64,000 nucleotides of DNA from Lycium barbarum (lineage: Eukaryota; Streptophyta; Magnoliopsida; Solanales; Solanaceae). Position numbers and translations under genes: made by a program. The notes beneath the pieces were generated by a model that saw only the letters and a program-made list of their open reading frames with translations, did no database searches and was not told the DNA's origin. The stretch spans positions 43,252,938 to 43,316,937 of the forward strand of contig NC_083337.1 in NCBI RefSeq assembly GCF_019175385.1, given 5' to 3'. This document shows, piece by piece, positions 34,301 through 46,632 of this stretch. Numbering within the stretch: the first letter of the stretch is position 1; each line of letters opens with the position of its first letter.

Positions 34301-35285
34301 CTCTATTTGTTTAAGTTGTGTGTGAAAGTGTAGTTGTTGTACCTAAGGTTGTATTCTACATAGGACCATTAGGACTTGAAAGTCTTTTGGCATTTTTCCA
34401 ACAATTGATCCTGTCATGGGTTCCATTTTTGCTTGTGGCTTAATCTCTAACTGGATTCTGCTGAGAGTAATACATCACCACACTTGTGTTTGTTAAGGTT
34501 AATAAAGTCATGGTTCTTATGCCATTCCTTTAGCCCAGTTAGACCTATTTATGCTTATTGTTCCTGTTGGTATCATAAATAATAATTAAGGAGATCAAGT
34601 ATGATTCCCTTGTGTGCTACACACTAATAGATGGTTGTTTCAACAAAAAGAACTCTGATTTCACTAATTTGGTTTTATCTGTATCATGTTTGTTAGAATT
34701 ATAGTTTGGTTTCTTCTGTTTATTTCCTGCTTTCTCTGTGAGAATCACCTAGATTTTAAAATATGATTCCTAAAGAATGGCAAGAACCGTTACTTGGGTT
34801 GTGCATAAGACATCTAGGCATTTGAAGATTTTGTCCAAACAATTCTACATGTACTCTGTGAAGGTCCAATCTGTTTCCCTTCTTTGTTGCGTTGTACCAT
34901 GTCTTGAAGCTGGTTTACCCTATGTTCATGTGCCTTTACACTTTGCCATGTCTACTTTAATCAATATTGTTGGGAACTGCACTACTCCTATGTGATTGTC
35001 TATGTTGTGATTGCTTGGTTTAGTCCAGTCTTGGCCATATTATGCCGATGCAGATTACTTTGTTTTTCCATGTTTAAATCATACTTGGTGCCTTGGTCCT
35101 AGTTCATAAGATTAATCTGCCTGCTGAGCCTATCCATCTATTCTTTTCTTGTTCTCATCTGTTCGTGATCATTTATAATTGTTCCATAACTATGTATATT
35201 GGACCTATCCTATTTATTCCGAGACATGTTTGTGTGTATGTGGATCTGTGTCTTCCATTGTTACTATTGGTTGAGAGAGGCAGCT

Positions 35286-37703
35286 TGTCACGACCCAAAC
35301 CGATGGGCCATGACAAGTGCCTGAGTTGGGCACCCGTATACGACCCGCTAGATATAATCCGACTGAAACTGAAAACAATATGGCACTCTGTAAAAGCATG
35401 TTGTGAACTCATCATGTCATACATCAAAAAGAACCTGTCTCCTGAAAAGTCACAGTTAACCAAAACATAACAAATATGCAAGCTGACAAGGCTGCCACTA
35501 TACACGAGGACATCCAAGACGAACTACATCGATATAGCTGACCAAACCGTATATACACAACCCACATATGTCTACAGACCTCTAAGAGTATAGCAAAGTC
35601 TACGTCAAAAGGATCTGTACCAAAATAACTCAAGCTCCGAAACAATGGAGCTCTCCAAGTGGCTGGGCAAAAGTCCTAAGCCGGAGGATCACCAAACTGA
35701 GTGTCTATACCTGCGGGCATGAAACGCATCCCCCGAAGAAAGGGGGTCAGTACGAATAGTGTACTGAGTATGTAAGGCATGAAATCAACATATACATAAA
35801 ATACTGGAAAAAATTTGAGGCATGTCAATGAATGGGCAAAATAAATGCATCAGTATAGTTATATCAAAGAAACACATATATCCATAGAAATATCATAACA
35901 AAGGCCACAGCGTCACCCTCTGTCAACTGTGCCATATATATACACATCATAACAAAGGCCATAGCGTCACCCCCTGTCAACTGTGCCATACATATACACG
36001 TCACAATAAAGGCCACAGCGCACCCCCTGTCAACTGTGCCATATATATGCACATCACAACAAAGGCCACAGCACACCCCCTGTCAACTGTGCCATATATA
36101 TACACATCACAACAAAGGCCACAACACACCTCTATAAACTGTGCCATATATATACACATCACAACAAGGGCCATAGAATCACCCCCTGTCAACTGGGCCT
36201 TGTAATACACCACAAAGTTCACAGCATCACCCCTGTCAACTGTGCCTTACATATACATGAAGAGTGAAAATGAGTGCAGTGCATAATCAAAATGAAATAA
36301 TAGAGCTCTTTGTAATGTCACAAAATAGCCATATACATATATTATACTCATGGCATGCATTGGAGTTCAAACGAAAACTATCGCTCTATCCCACCTTGGA
36401 GGAACAATTTATAAGGTGAGATCAACAACAATGAAATAAATCGAGAAAATCATGAAATAGCTTAACATTTTCATATCATCGTTGAAATCATATTTGAGAC
36501 CTTTAAGCATAAAATCATCCTCAACGTAATCCTCGTAAAAACATTCTCGTTCTTAACATCATAAGAAGCTTTAAGAGTCATAAACTTCTAGCTTTGAAAT
36601 CAAGGAGATTATGAAAACACTTATAGAATCATACCATAGGAATCATGCCTTTGAAAGAAAAGGACGAGCCTTAACACACTTGTTCAGCCTCCAATTATCT
36701 ACACTTATTCGTCCGAGCTCGCAAGTCTACATTTAAGAGGATTCACACAATCGTTAGACTCATTATAGTATATTTGTGCTAAGCTCTTAAGTCAAACTAT
36801 TTTATATCCTACTGAAAATCGGGCAGCATCTCCCCTGTTTATATGCCTAGCCTGGAATCTCAATTCTGCAATCAACAACAACAACAACAATACCAACATC
36901 AATAACATAATTTCCAACACCAATATGTACCATAAAACAGCCCACACGCTGTTCTTCAACTTCCATAACTAACCAACTTGCTACATAATTATTTAACCAC
37001 TCTACCTTCGTGAATAAACTGGTATTAGCATAAATAGAAAGAGATCCATACCTTACTCTTGTTGAAGTAGCAATATCTCTAATATCCGCTTTGAATCCAT
37101 GTCAAAATCCACCGCAAAACAAGACTACAATCACAACCACGTGTTATCCGGATCTAAACTAATATTTCGTCACTTGAAAATTGCTCACATTTTGGTATCC
37201 TCACTCTCCATACTAATTTCTGGAAATTTCTGGGCTAAAATCTGGTGAAAAAGGGGTTTTTTACCCCTTATATAAGGGTCAAATTCGGTTACTATAGCAC
37301 GCGTTTCTTATTTGTCAGCCGAACTTATAACGTCCATAATTCTCTACTCCGATGTCGTATCGACGAGAGGTTTGTTACGTTAGAAACTAGACTCGACGAA
37401 CTTCATTTTAGGATTTTGTTTCACTTCAAAACACTTCATATGCGAAGAGATATTCGTCCCCTAAGTTGGACCAAAATTTTCACACAAAACTTCACCCATC
37501 CTTTCTCCAAAGTCGTACTACTCCATTTCGTCCACTCATTTCCTTATAAAACCTTCCACTATACCTTATATACATCCTTCACTCATTAAATATACTTAGT
37601 AATGCTTGCTCCTTACATTTCAAAGTGGTTTTACTTAACCGTAACTCAACGTACTTATGTTTCAAATTTGATAAGTGCTTCTTCGAAGATACGGGGTGTA
37701 ACA
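35286..37703 (-). repeat. Solo LTR E
   Basis: Minus-strand ends TGTTACACCCCG (37703) and GGGTCGTGACA (35286); flanks CAGCT and CAGTT are a duplication with one change. No internal region is attached, hence a solo LTR. Mini-exon 36680-36726 (acceptor AATGTAG; donor weakened to AA|GTGTGT), block GGGCAGCATCTCCCC near 36825, leader donor AAG|GTATGG with exon edge 37052. Second mini-exon 35711-35763 with hairpins CAGTAC/GTACTG (35748-35766) and CCCCC/GGGGG (35730-35746). Confidence 0.87.
35888..36250 (-). repeat. Tandem repeat, about 55-bp unit, 7 copies, in LTR E
   Basis: Units share AAAGGCCACAGC, then CACCCCCTGTCAACTGTGCC and a short ATATATACACATCA spacer. The half-sites GGCCACAG and CTGTGCC give each unit an inverted-repeat core. 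Other LTRs carry different repeats at this position. Confidence 0.9.
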
Positions 37704-38681
37704 CAGTTTAGGTGGGACGAGTCTTGGTTGGAGCCTTCCCCTGTGACCAGCCATGCAGCAGGTTCGTGAAACCTCTTGGAACTTGTGCGGTATCAAGAAT
37801 AAGGGTGGTGGTGACTTAGCCTTCCCACCACCTAAGTTTGTGGTTTGAGTTCAATGACATGGAAATACATACACACATTATGTGAGCTTGTGAATGAATA
37901 GGATATAATACTTGTACGTGCATATACTTGTGTATAGAATAGAACTTGTAAATGAATAGGACACTGTGTATGTATATGTGTATAGTTATATGTATGATAA
38001 GAACATTAAAAATATAAACTGACCGGGGTCTTTTTTTCTTTCCCCCTCTACTACATGGCCATTTGGGCCAAGGTCCAGCCACCCTATTGGGTCAAAGGCC
38101 CAATAGGGAAATTCTTTCCAGCTCGTCGAGTCTAAGGAGAAAAGAAAGGGAAGCTAATATATTGAAGGCTCAGTCATGGGTGAAAATGACACAAAGGCCC
38201 AACCATGGGTGAAAATGGTTACTAAGGGTTTGTACACTCCTTGTTTACCTCCCTTATATATTTATGCCTTCTTTATTTGCTTAAAGTGTTTCCTATATTG
38301 TATTCATATTTGTAAAAAACCCACAAACATTATAGGAATCATTTATGTTGCGAGTTAGGCATCTTAGGAAAAACGGTGCATATGCCGTTTAGATTGACTC
38401 TAGCTCTTAAAAAAATTCTTTTGAAAAACTTGAAAAAACACGTACTGATTTTGAAAATTAAAAATAGAAAGTAAACCGCTTTTGTTTTAATAACAACAAT
38501 GCAGAAGAGTTTTTAGGACACGAGAGTATATCATATTGTTCAAAATTAAGAGGATGAGTAAAATTAGACAAGAAATCCTTTTCCATTATTGAAACATGTT
38601 TTCTAGGTTTTTTAGTTGGCAAAAAAAGACATTTTGGGCCATAGCCCACCTGAGTCCTTTATTAAAGAAAACCAAACATTT

Positions 38682-38719
38682 AAAAAAAAAAAAGGGGGGG
38701 GGGGGGGGGGGGGGGGGGG
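38682..38719 (+). repeat. Homopurine tract A12G26
   Basis: Twelve A followed by 26 uninterrupted G. Able in principle to form G-quadruplexes or a triplex; the exact length may be affected by sequencing. Confidence 0.85.
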
Positions 38720-39816
38720 CAGAGCCCATTCAGTTTGGTCTTTTGAAAAACAAAAATAGGTAAGTCATTTTTTGGGCTAAAGAATCCACTTGACTCTACA
38801 TAAAGCTATAGCTAAGAAAACATGGCCGAGGCCGATGTCTTAATAGATAAAATAAGGTATTTTTTGGACTAGAACCCATGCAGTTTTGTCTTTAAAAAAG
38901 AAACCCATAATATAAACCGTTCTTCTTGGTGAAAGCCCACCTGATTTTTTTTAAAACTTTGGTTAGAAAATTTTGGGCTAAGGCCCACGTTTCAAATAAA
39001 TAAAATAAAGTGTTTTTGGGCCTAAAAACGAAATGGACTTCAAAGTCAAAATTTTTCTTTTGAAATGAATCTGGGACTTTATTCAAAATAAAATATAGGG
39101 AGCACATTTTTTAAAGGAAATATATATAAGTTATTGGACCATAAATTCAGGTCATTTTCATAAGGATAAAACGTGAAAAATATAAAGAACCTCTTTCTTT
39201 TAAAATAAAAAACAGTTCAATTTTCACACCCATAGTTATAAAAATTTTAGGTAAGGATGTTCTAGAAATGTATTAAACGGATTAACCCGGTCCACGTGTG
39301 AGTAAAGGATGAATAAAACCTACTCACACAGACTATAAAAAATAAATAAACTTTCTATTCTTTTCTATAGAAAAACTACTATCTGTATATATAAAATGAA
39401 CTAATTATACCCAAATCTTACAAATCCGAACTGAAATACCCAATATGCAAAGGGAGTATATTCGATTCTTTTTAAAAAATGATATGCAACATGACAGGCT
39501 TTTGCGGGAAATAAGCACTAAGTAAACAGTTCATGCAAATACTCATACATTTGAATTTAAAGGTAAACCGTATAGTACGGATCCTTAATGTTAGGATGCT
39601 TAACACCTTCCCTAGGGGATCACCAGAACCCTTACCTAGAACTTTGGATTAAGATGAATTTTTCACGGCGTATGAATAAATCCTTAAAACTTGGTTTTCC
39701 TAATTTTTAAAAAATTATGTGGCGACTCTTTAAAACAAATTCCAAAAGAGCACTAATGATTTCAAAGTAACTTTTTCCAAGTGCTAACCCCGCCTGCGAA
39801 AATGCGAACTGTTACA

Positions 39817-42209
39817 GTAGTTATAGTGCTTTTGACTCATTTGCCCCTATTGACGGTTCCCCAAGACCTATTAGTGGAATTTCACTTGTGGGGATGGGTG
39901 GCATGGTTCCTGATGTATTCGAACGAGTTTATGATAACTTATGTGAAATAGAGCCTTAAGGTGAAAAATGGTTGTCCGATAGTAGACCTTTCAGTAAACG
40001 GACCTTTTTTAGAATTCGTCAATTTTTAGAGGTCCGGATGGTCGATTATGACTGGTGGGATGTTCAGTTCGATTCCTGGGGCACTCAGGAGCATTTGGAT
40101 TTATTGGTTGGAGAGTTGCTCTTCGGCTATTTGGTGTTGACCCGGTCAAATAGATCTCCGTTGGGAATTTCGAGACCACGAGTGTGTCCGTAGAGTGTTT
40201 TTATGTATGTTTGCATATCTGGTTTGCATCTAGGAGGTCTCGGGTGATTGTTGGATTTTGGGATTGAGTTGGTGAAAAACAAGCATTTTTACTGGTGTCT
40301 GATGCCAGTTGTGGCGGCGCATTGTACGCTATTGTGGACCAACCTCAACAAGGTCTGGTCTGCTATGGTGGGTTGAGTGGGTTCGAAGTGAACCGCTCTA
40401 GCAGACGAAGCTCCGGTGGAGTTGACACGTTGTGGCGAAGGGTGAGCTGCGATGGCGGGCCTGCTGTAGCGGACCCTCTACCGCTACGATGGGTGATGTG
40501 GGCCGGAACCCTATTTAAATCTAAGTAAAACCCTTCATATCTTATTCCCACATTTATTGTTTCTAAGTGTCTTTATGGCGAATTGAAGAGATACTAAGCA
40601 GATTTCTCTTGAGGGTAAGTTCTCTAATCTTGATTTATTTCATTGATAGAAAATCTATAGAAACTTGATGAAGAATATGGGTTTTGACACTTATTTCATT
40701 ATTTGCTATTTAGTCTTTAATATGATATTTATTGATAGATTTGACTAATCTAAACAAGGAGTTTGATAAATGAGTGACCATAGGCTTTAATCTTCCATTA
40801 TTGTTGATGAGTTAAAAGATTGAAAGTTAGGGTTTGTACCCAAGTTGGGGGTTTTGACTTAAATGATGAAATTGACCTATTCTTGAGTAAATTTATCAAT
40901 TGAGGAGTAAAATTGATCTTCTAGAACATTGGATTACCCATTCCACCTAGGAAATATCCGTTTTACCCTTGTGAGCCCGTTTTCCCCCTTTTCATAGCTG
41001 TTTTTTATTTGAACGATAGTATAGCGATATGGATATCATTGCTTCTCATATCTAACTTAGAATTTGTTGATGGATAGACTTTGACTTGGAGGCTCTCTAG
41101 AAAGGCAAGGCAAAGTTTTGATTGTTCGTGGCTCTAGCTCGGCAGCCAAGTAGGTTACGGCTTACCTTCTATTTAGATTTTGGTTAGCAAAGCATAGGTA
41201 GAGCTATTGATTGTCAGATAAGGCATGTTACTCCTTCGGGTACGAATTGGGGATGGATTACATAGGTTTGGTATTTTTGATTAATGTGTGGGCTTGTCGA
41301 CTCTTTCTGATTTATTGGCTTGTCGCCATGTGTGTGATATTAGACTTGTACATAGTTGTCATATTGTGATTATGATACGGTTGTCTCTTACTTGTCTTGA
41401 CATTACCATGGATAGAGGAAAGGACTTGACTTGATATTAGTGTTGTGATATGTGTCCCTGTGTGGCACGATTGAGATTGATATGATACACTTGATATTTT
41501 TATTTTCAGTTGCATCCATCCTCATTTCCATGATACATTGATATTACCTGTGATTGGTGTTGATGATGATAAGTGAGAAGGAAACATCCGTGATTCTCGG
41601 GACATATTTGATAGCATAACCATCTCTGGGTTGTGAGCGGAATGGCTAGCGGTCTGGCTGATGGTGTGGATTCATCTCTGGGCCATGTGCGGATTGACTG
41701 GACATGGACTTCACGAGGTCCCCCATGGGTCATGAATATCTTGACATGGAGGTATTCCGTCCGTAACATGTATGTAGGGAGACTATAGTTAGCCAGTGCA
41801 TTGCATACCATCACATTTCATTTGCATTGCATTTCTTATCATTGTGTGATACATTTCCTCCTAATTCCTTGGTTGATGATTCATCGAGCTGCGTAAGGTG
41901 TTTACATAGAGACTCGATAGACTCGAGGATTAGAGACTTTCACCTAGGCTATGACCTGACGTTACTGTACTTGAGTTATTGTTCTTGGACTTTGTTGTGT
42001 TTGTACCTGATTGTGAGCATGCTTATTCTTCAGTTTCCTCCGTTATATATGTAGCTAACTGTTGTCGGCCTATGATACCTACCAATACATAGTGTGTGTA
42101 CTGATACTACCTTGCTGCATTCTTTTCTGAATGCAGAATACGTGACAGGCTCCACTTCTATTTCTCGTGATTGATTCCCGTGGCCCAGCTTACGAATATC
42201 TAGGGCGAG
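39817..42209 (+). repeat. LTR K, part 1
   Basis: Same family as LTRs I and J (TTGACCCGGTCAAATAG, then TTGGGAATTTCGAGA near 40160). The first 20 or so bases are missing where LTR F ends. GC-rich inverted-repeat cluster at 40300-40500, TATA-like CTATTTAAAT at 40511-40520, donor GAGG|GTAAGT with exon edge 40614. Mini-exon 41101-41149 (acceptor CTCTCTAG, donor CAA|GTAGGT). Hairpin CTGCATTC/GAATGCAG at 42115-42136. Interrupted at 42209 by LTR L. Confidence 0.78.
40511..40520 (+). promoter_or_regulatory. TATA-like box of LTR K
   Basis: CTATTTAAAT directly after the GC-rich cluster that ends near 40505, about 95 bp before the donor-like GAGG|GTAAGT. Confidence 0.45.
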
Positions 42210-44515
42210 TGTCACACCCGAACAATGGCCTGGGTGTAACACAACAATCGGTGCCTGACTATATGTGATCGAGCGAACCAACTGGCTGACTGAATCAACA
42301 TATGATATCAAAACATACTTATCAACATGCGAAAATACTGAATAAGTCTGAAAGTCTGAGTAAGTAGCCAACAAGGCTAACAGTAAAGATGCCAAACATC
42401 TGACTCACTGGACTATAGTCTATGAAGCCTCTAAAGAGTACTGAACTGCTCATTGTTTACCGGGCCAAGTCCCCCAGCATACCTCACTGACTGAACTACT
42501 ATAAAGACTGAAAGTATGATAATGCCCCGAGGGAACTGGGGCTGAATAAGCAGCTGATACGAGAATGTCCCAGCAAGCAGAATTATCAACCTGTAAATTG
42601 TTATCTGCATCGCGAGATACAAGCCCGGGCAATAGGGATGTTTGTACATTTGAATTGCACTAGTATGTAAAGCAACTGAAAGAAATAACTTTAAGTATTG
42701 AAACAGAAACTGATTTGATAATTGATAACTGATAATTGAAGTGAACAAAAGAAGTAAAGAAAAGAATATTTCCTGCTCTGAATGAAGAATCACCTGGTTA
42801 CTGAAATCATAATTTGTGGCCTCAGGGCCAATATAAGTACAGAAGTCTGTGGCCTCATGCCCAAGTTTACATATACATAACTGTGACCTCAAGCCCAAAA
42901 CACAGGTGTTCAACATTAAACAAGTTATATAAAAGAACTGAGAATCATACTGAAAATTACAACACTGACAAACTAAGCAATTACTCACTAAGACATATAT
43001 TCATAAACTGATTATAATACCTGAAGCTTTAGCCATTTATAAACTTGTTGAGTGTTCTTGACTGAGACTCATGGGTATCAAACATAAGTCTATATCAATT
43101 ACGTACTGAGCTCACAACGTTCAGAATGAAAGTCATGAATGAATTACGAAACCAGAGATTAGAAGTTCTGCAACTACTCATGGAACTAAGCTTAACCATA
43201 TTTCTGAGGCAATTAGTAACATTGTAAAAGAATGTGGCATAGGGAGAATCATTATAATTCCCAAACATAGAGACTTAGCCTCAAATACCTTAATTCCAAC
43301 CTTTGAGCATTATACAACGTTCATCAACCCTTTCAACTCTAATCTATAGCAATACAAGTCAAAGGGATTCCATATTAGCAATAATATTCATGCTTTGGTC
43401 ATCTAAGCATTTTATCAAACACTTGGCGGGCACAAAGCTCCACAACCTTCTTTAATGGTGTTTCCTTTACCCAATTCCCATTTTATTACTTCTAGCTGAT
43501 TCTACAATCTCAATTAGGTGTAATTAAAATCATTCTTCATCACCCATATGATTACAACAATCTCAAATCAACAATCCCAAACCCTAGCATACTTCATATA
43601 ATCCACTTTATCAAAACCATTTACTATTCTCTCAAGAAATCATCAATTCACAACTATAAATGATTAGAGAGTAAAAGCATTACCTTTTTGAAGTTCAATC
43701 CTCTTGAATTCGAGTTCTAGGGTTCTTTCTTCCACAACAAAGTCTCAAGCGATTATCTATGGATTTGAAGGGTTTAATCATGTTAATAGAGTATTGGGGA
43801 ACTGAAATCAACTTAGAATCATCATTAGGATTTACTTTGAAAGGTTCTTGAGGCTTGGGATAACTTCTATCTCTTTCTAGGTTGTTTTTCGTGTTTGGGA
43901 AAGTTAGGGAAACAAACCCTGACCTTAATATATAGTAAAATATGTAACCTAGAAAAATCTAACTTCCGTGCCACCCTTGCACAGCAAGTGTGGCGCACAA
44001 GGCAAAAATTGGGTCTGAACAACTTCTTCTTGCGCCACACTTGCGACGCAAGGGTGTCGTTGCGCTGTCTTCAGTAAAATGGACGGAATTCTTCGTATAG
44101 AGCTCTGTTTAGGCTCCACTATATACCGCTGAAAAGGTATTTCAAACGGATACAACTTTTATGTTTTACGTTTTCTCAAAATCTCAACGAATTTACACGA
44201 AATTGGGCTGGAAGGCAGACATATTGAAAACTTAGCCCATTCTATCAAATCTTAAGTGCCTTATTATTAGCCATCTTGCGATGATCATATCTCCATAGTC
44301 CGATCTATGATAGGCCTGTTCCTTATATTGTTGGAAAGGTATTTCTACATTCTACAATTTTCAATAAGGGTACTTTCCAAAATTCCCAACTAATCAAGCG
44401 GTTATGGCTGTTCGAGGTAAGCTTATCAACCATTTTCGCAAAATGTTCAAACCTTCAATTTTTCCACTAAAACTCATACGAGTCTAACCTTATTTCTAAG
44501 ATACGAGGTGCAACA
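42210..44515 (-). repeat. Solo LTR L
   Basis: Minus-strand ends TGTTGCACCTCG (44515) and GGGTGTGACA (42210). Flanks GCGAG and GTGAG are a duplication with one change. GC-rich cluster with GCGCCACACTTGCGACGCAAG words at 43970-44075, TATA-like ACTATATATTA near 43925-43940, donor AAAAAG|GTAATG with exon edge 43684, donor TTAAG|GTATTTG with exon edge 43289. The acceptor of that mini-exon is uncertain. No coding frame. Confidence 0.83.
42814..42900 (-). repeat. Tandem repeat, about 36-bp unit, 3 copies, in LTR L
   Basis: GTGGCCTCAGGGCCAATATA, GTGGCCTCATGCCCAAGTTT and GTGACCTCAAGCCCAAAACA start three successive units. Confidence 0.8.
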
Positions 44516-44814
44516 GTGAGCATATGATGAGCTGCTTCCTTTGAGACTCATCTATCTATCTTTATTTACTCCATTCAGACAGTTATCATTGATTTTCAGA
44601 CTTGTATATTCAGACAGTTATGTAATTCCTCTTGTACGAGTCAGACCAGTTCCTTGTGTATTCGTATTTTTGCACTTAGGTTATTTATGATTCAGACTTC
44701 TATTTATTCTTTTCTATTTACTTTATTGTTGTTGAATTAATGATTAAGGGACAGGTTTGCCTAGCAAGGTGGGAAATGGTAGCTGCCGCACGACTAGTGA
44801 TTTCGGTCATGACA
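44516..44814 (+). repeat. LTR K, part 2
   Basis: Resumes LTR K after LTR L; 44516-44520 is the flanking duplication. Ends TCGGTCATGACA at 44814. Confidence 0.75.
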
Positions 44815-45723
44815 AAAACTCATTAGAATTGAAAAGGAATCATAAAATACTTTAGGGTTTTAAACCATCTTCGCCAACTTAAAAGATGAAAGCTAGCATA
44901 GATTCCAATCTAATTCATAAATAAAAACATAAGGAATTAACACCAAGATGAAATCACCCACAAGCTCTCCAAATGAATCCACTACACTCTCTAGGTTAAG
45001 ATTTTGGTGAATGGAAAGAATGGGTTCGAAGTTGGGAATAAAAACGAAATTTTGTTCATCGATTTCCGCATCCGTGGACACCTTGTCTCTAGATGCGGAC
45101 TCGTCTCCGCGAAGAGGCTCTCACATACGTGGACCCACTTAACACATCACCCTCTCGCGTCTGCGGGCCAAGTCCCGGAAAGCGTGACTGCAGTGGTGAA
45201 CACACACCCGTGGAAGCGGGACACCAAAAACCAGCAAAGTCTGGCTTTTAACCAAGTCCAGCCTGAAACCCGACATCCATCTAAGACCTCCCGGGTACAA
45301 ATCGAATATGCATATAAAAGTAAAAACACGCTTAGAACTCACCCGTTCCCTCGAAATTCCCAACGACGGTCATCTTGACCCGGTCAACCCCCCCAAAATC
45401 CCTAAAGTCCAGTTTTCAACCAACTGAGCACCTTGAGAACCGAACCAACTACCCTACCAAGATATAATCAACTATCCGGGCCGTATGGAACCACTGAAAT
45501 TCCCAAAAAGGTTCATACATAAAAAATTCAACTTTTGGTCAACCATCTTTCACTCTTTGAACTAAAGGGCTTCTAAAATTATCAATTTTCGTTATGACTC
45601 TTCAGACTTACTCGGTAACAGTACTACTCATCCCTGTGGGTCAAAACTATTCTAACGGAGCTAGGGGAATTGTCAACAGGGTAAAAGGGTCAAAAAGTCT
45701 AAAAAACCAAATTGGTCATTACA
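44815..45723 (-). repeat. LTR J, first 0.9 kb
   Basis: Minus-strand start TGTAATGACCAATTTGG at 45723. It matches the starts of I and K (TTTTTGACCC, GTTGACCGGGTCAAG, TTGGGAATTTCGAGG). GC-rich cluster 45075-45240 with GATGCGGAC, TCCGCG and TCTGCGGG words. The rest of the LTR is absent where LTR K (+) begins, so K was probably inserted into J. Confidence 0.72.
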
Positions 45724-46152
45724 ATATTCCTCAAGTAGAGGTGAAAGTCATGCAAGTTTAACTTTCCCTCAGATCTCCACTCAAGTGCAGCTGCTACCTT
45801 TTTACTTTTTCTTTTGTGGGTTTTCCTAATCAGTTCCATTTTGACCAAATCCTTATATAAGGAAATATAAGAAAACAAATTCTCCACCGCCATTTTCTTC
45901 ATCTTATATACTTATGAGTTTTGATCTCCTCCATTTTTAACCCCAAAATATATGAAACTGATAAAGGAATATGATACACAGTTTCTTCTCCATCACAATT
46001 TTCTTCATCTTTTTCATGTTAGAAGCAATTTTCAGGTTTGTTTCATTGTTGTATCGGCATGATCGTCATTTTATTCTTGTATTATTTTTGTCTCTCACGG
46101 AACGCAGAATTGCGATACCAATAGGCATTAAGGAGAATTTGAACTAGAACGT
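45724..46152. other. Unassigned A/T-rich DNA
   Basis: No LTR end, retroelement motif or credible coding frame. CCTTATATAAGG at 45850-45861 is a palindromic TATA-like sequence. This, with 48519-48643, is the insertion target of solo LTR D and may be older host DNA. Confidence 0.4.
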
Positions 46153-46488
46153 TGTTACACCTCGGAAAATTTCATGTCATCGTGTGATGGATAGACTAAC
46201 GTAGGGTGAGATATATGCGATGTCTCTATAAGTAAGAAAGGTTACTTACTGTTCTCATTAAGATTCCAAAGACGTTTGACGCAAGAAAAGAAAGTTCATT
46301 GAGGAATGTTAAGTATAAGTCGTGTTTTGAAAGGGGTTGCAAGTACGAGCTAATGTTGATCTAATGATGTCTTGAGGAAAAGTTATAATGCTCCTTAAGT
46401 TTTTAATTAAGTGCTAAACAAGTTCTAAGAAGGTTCCATAAGGATTGGAAATCAAACGAAACGATGGAAATAATTTCAGGAAAGTGGA

Positions 46489-46586
46489 GTTATACGGTCC
46501 GTATAAGTTTATACGGTCCGTATAACCCAGCAGAAAATATGTTTTCCCTGATGGTGAAGTACGAAAACTTATACGGACCGTATAAG
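46489..46586. repeat. Palindrome cluster TACGG(A/T)CCGTA in LTR D
   Basis: TATACGGTCCGTATA at 46491-46505 and 46510-46524, and CTTATACGGACCGTATAAG at 46568-46586: perfect palindromes of 15, 15 and 19 bp around a central A/T. The TATA box lies about 40 bp after the last one. Confidence 0.95.
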
Positions 46587-46623
46587 GGTCCATATAAGTC
46601 CCGACAGGCTGAGCAGTTTCCAA

Positions 46624-46632
46624 GTATAAAAA
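46624..46632 (+). promoter_or_regulatory. TATA box of LTR D
   Basis: GTATAAAAA just downstream of the palindrome cluster. A pyrimidine-rich leader follows (TTCTCATTCTTTCAACTTCTC). The donor-like GTGAG lies about 245 bp further. Confidence 0.65.

Larger units (their letters stand above)
29458..39816 (+). repeat. Tat-type long LTR F, 5'-truncated, with inserted LTR E
   Basis: Ends GCGAACTGTTACA at 39816, as LTR G does on the other strand. Shared blocks in the same order include a stretch like GGGTCATTTTTGCAAAATTT, CAGCCCAAAGCC...CCGACCC, CTCTTGGAACTTGTGCGG, AACCATGGGTGAAAATGG and GGCGACTCTTTAAAAC. About 200 bp of the family's start is missing at 29458. Net length without E is about 7.9 kb against about 4.9 kb for G, so F has gained sequence, part of it between 31300 and 35285. 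The A/T-rich interior has no credible protein-coding frame. Confidence 0.65.

Noticed and set aside
34777..35470. Frames of 72 and 125 residues near the left edge of LTR E, at first suggestive of a small secreted protein.
   Set aside because: The second crosses the LTR E insertion junction at 35286, and the first shows no family and sits in the A/T-rich interior of LTR F.
35888..36250. The regular repeats in LTR E were considered as a CRISPR-like array.
   Set aside because: Spacers are not unique, the unit itself varies, and this is plant nuclear DNA; it is a tandem repeat.
37245..37589. A 114-residue plus-strand frame in LTR E.
   Set aside because: It lies antisense to the promoter side of a solo LTR and has no domain; similar chance frames occur throughout the LTRs.
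39972..40528. Two short plus-strand frames in LTR K resembling conserved peptides.
   Set aside because: They fall in the aligned LTR family (I, J, K), where the frames are not kept between copies; the GC-rich module makes stops rare.
42431..42988. A 185-residue minus-strand frame with hydrophobic stretches in LTR L.
   Set aside because: It lies wholly within the solo LTR, spans the tandem repeat and proposed mini-exon region, and shows no recognisable motif. Retained only as a chance frame.
45850..45861. CCTTATATAAGG considered as the promoter of a host gene.
   Set aside because: No coding frame, splice structure or leader follows before LTR D at 46153; left as unassigned DNA.
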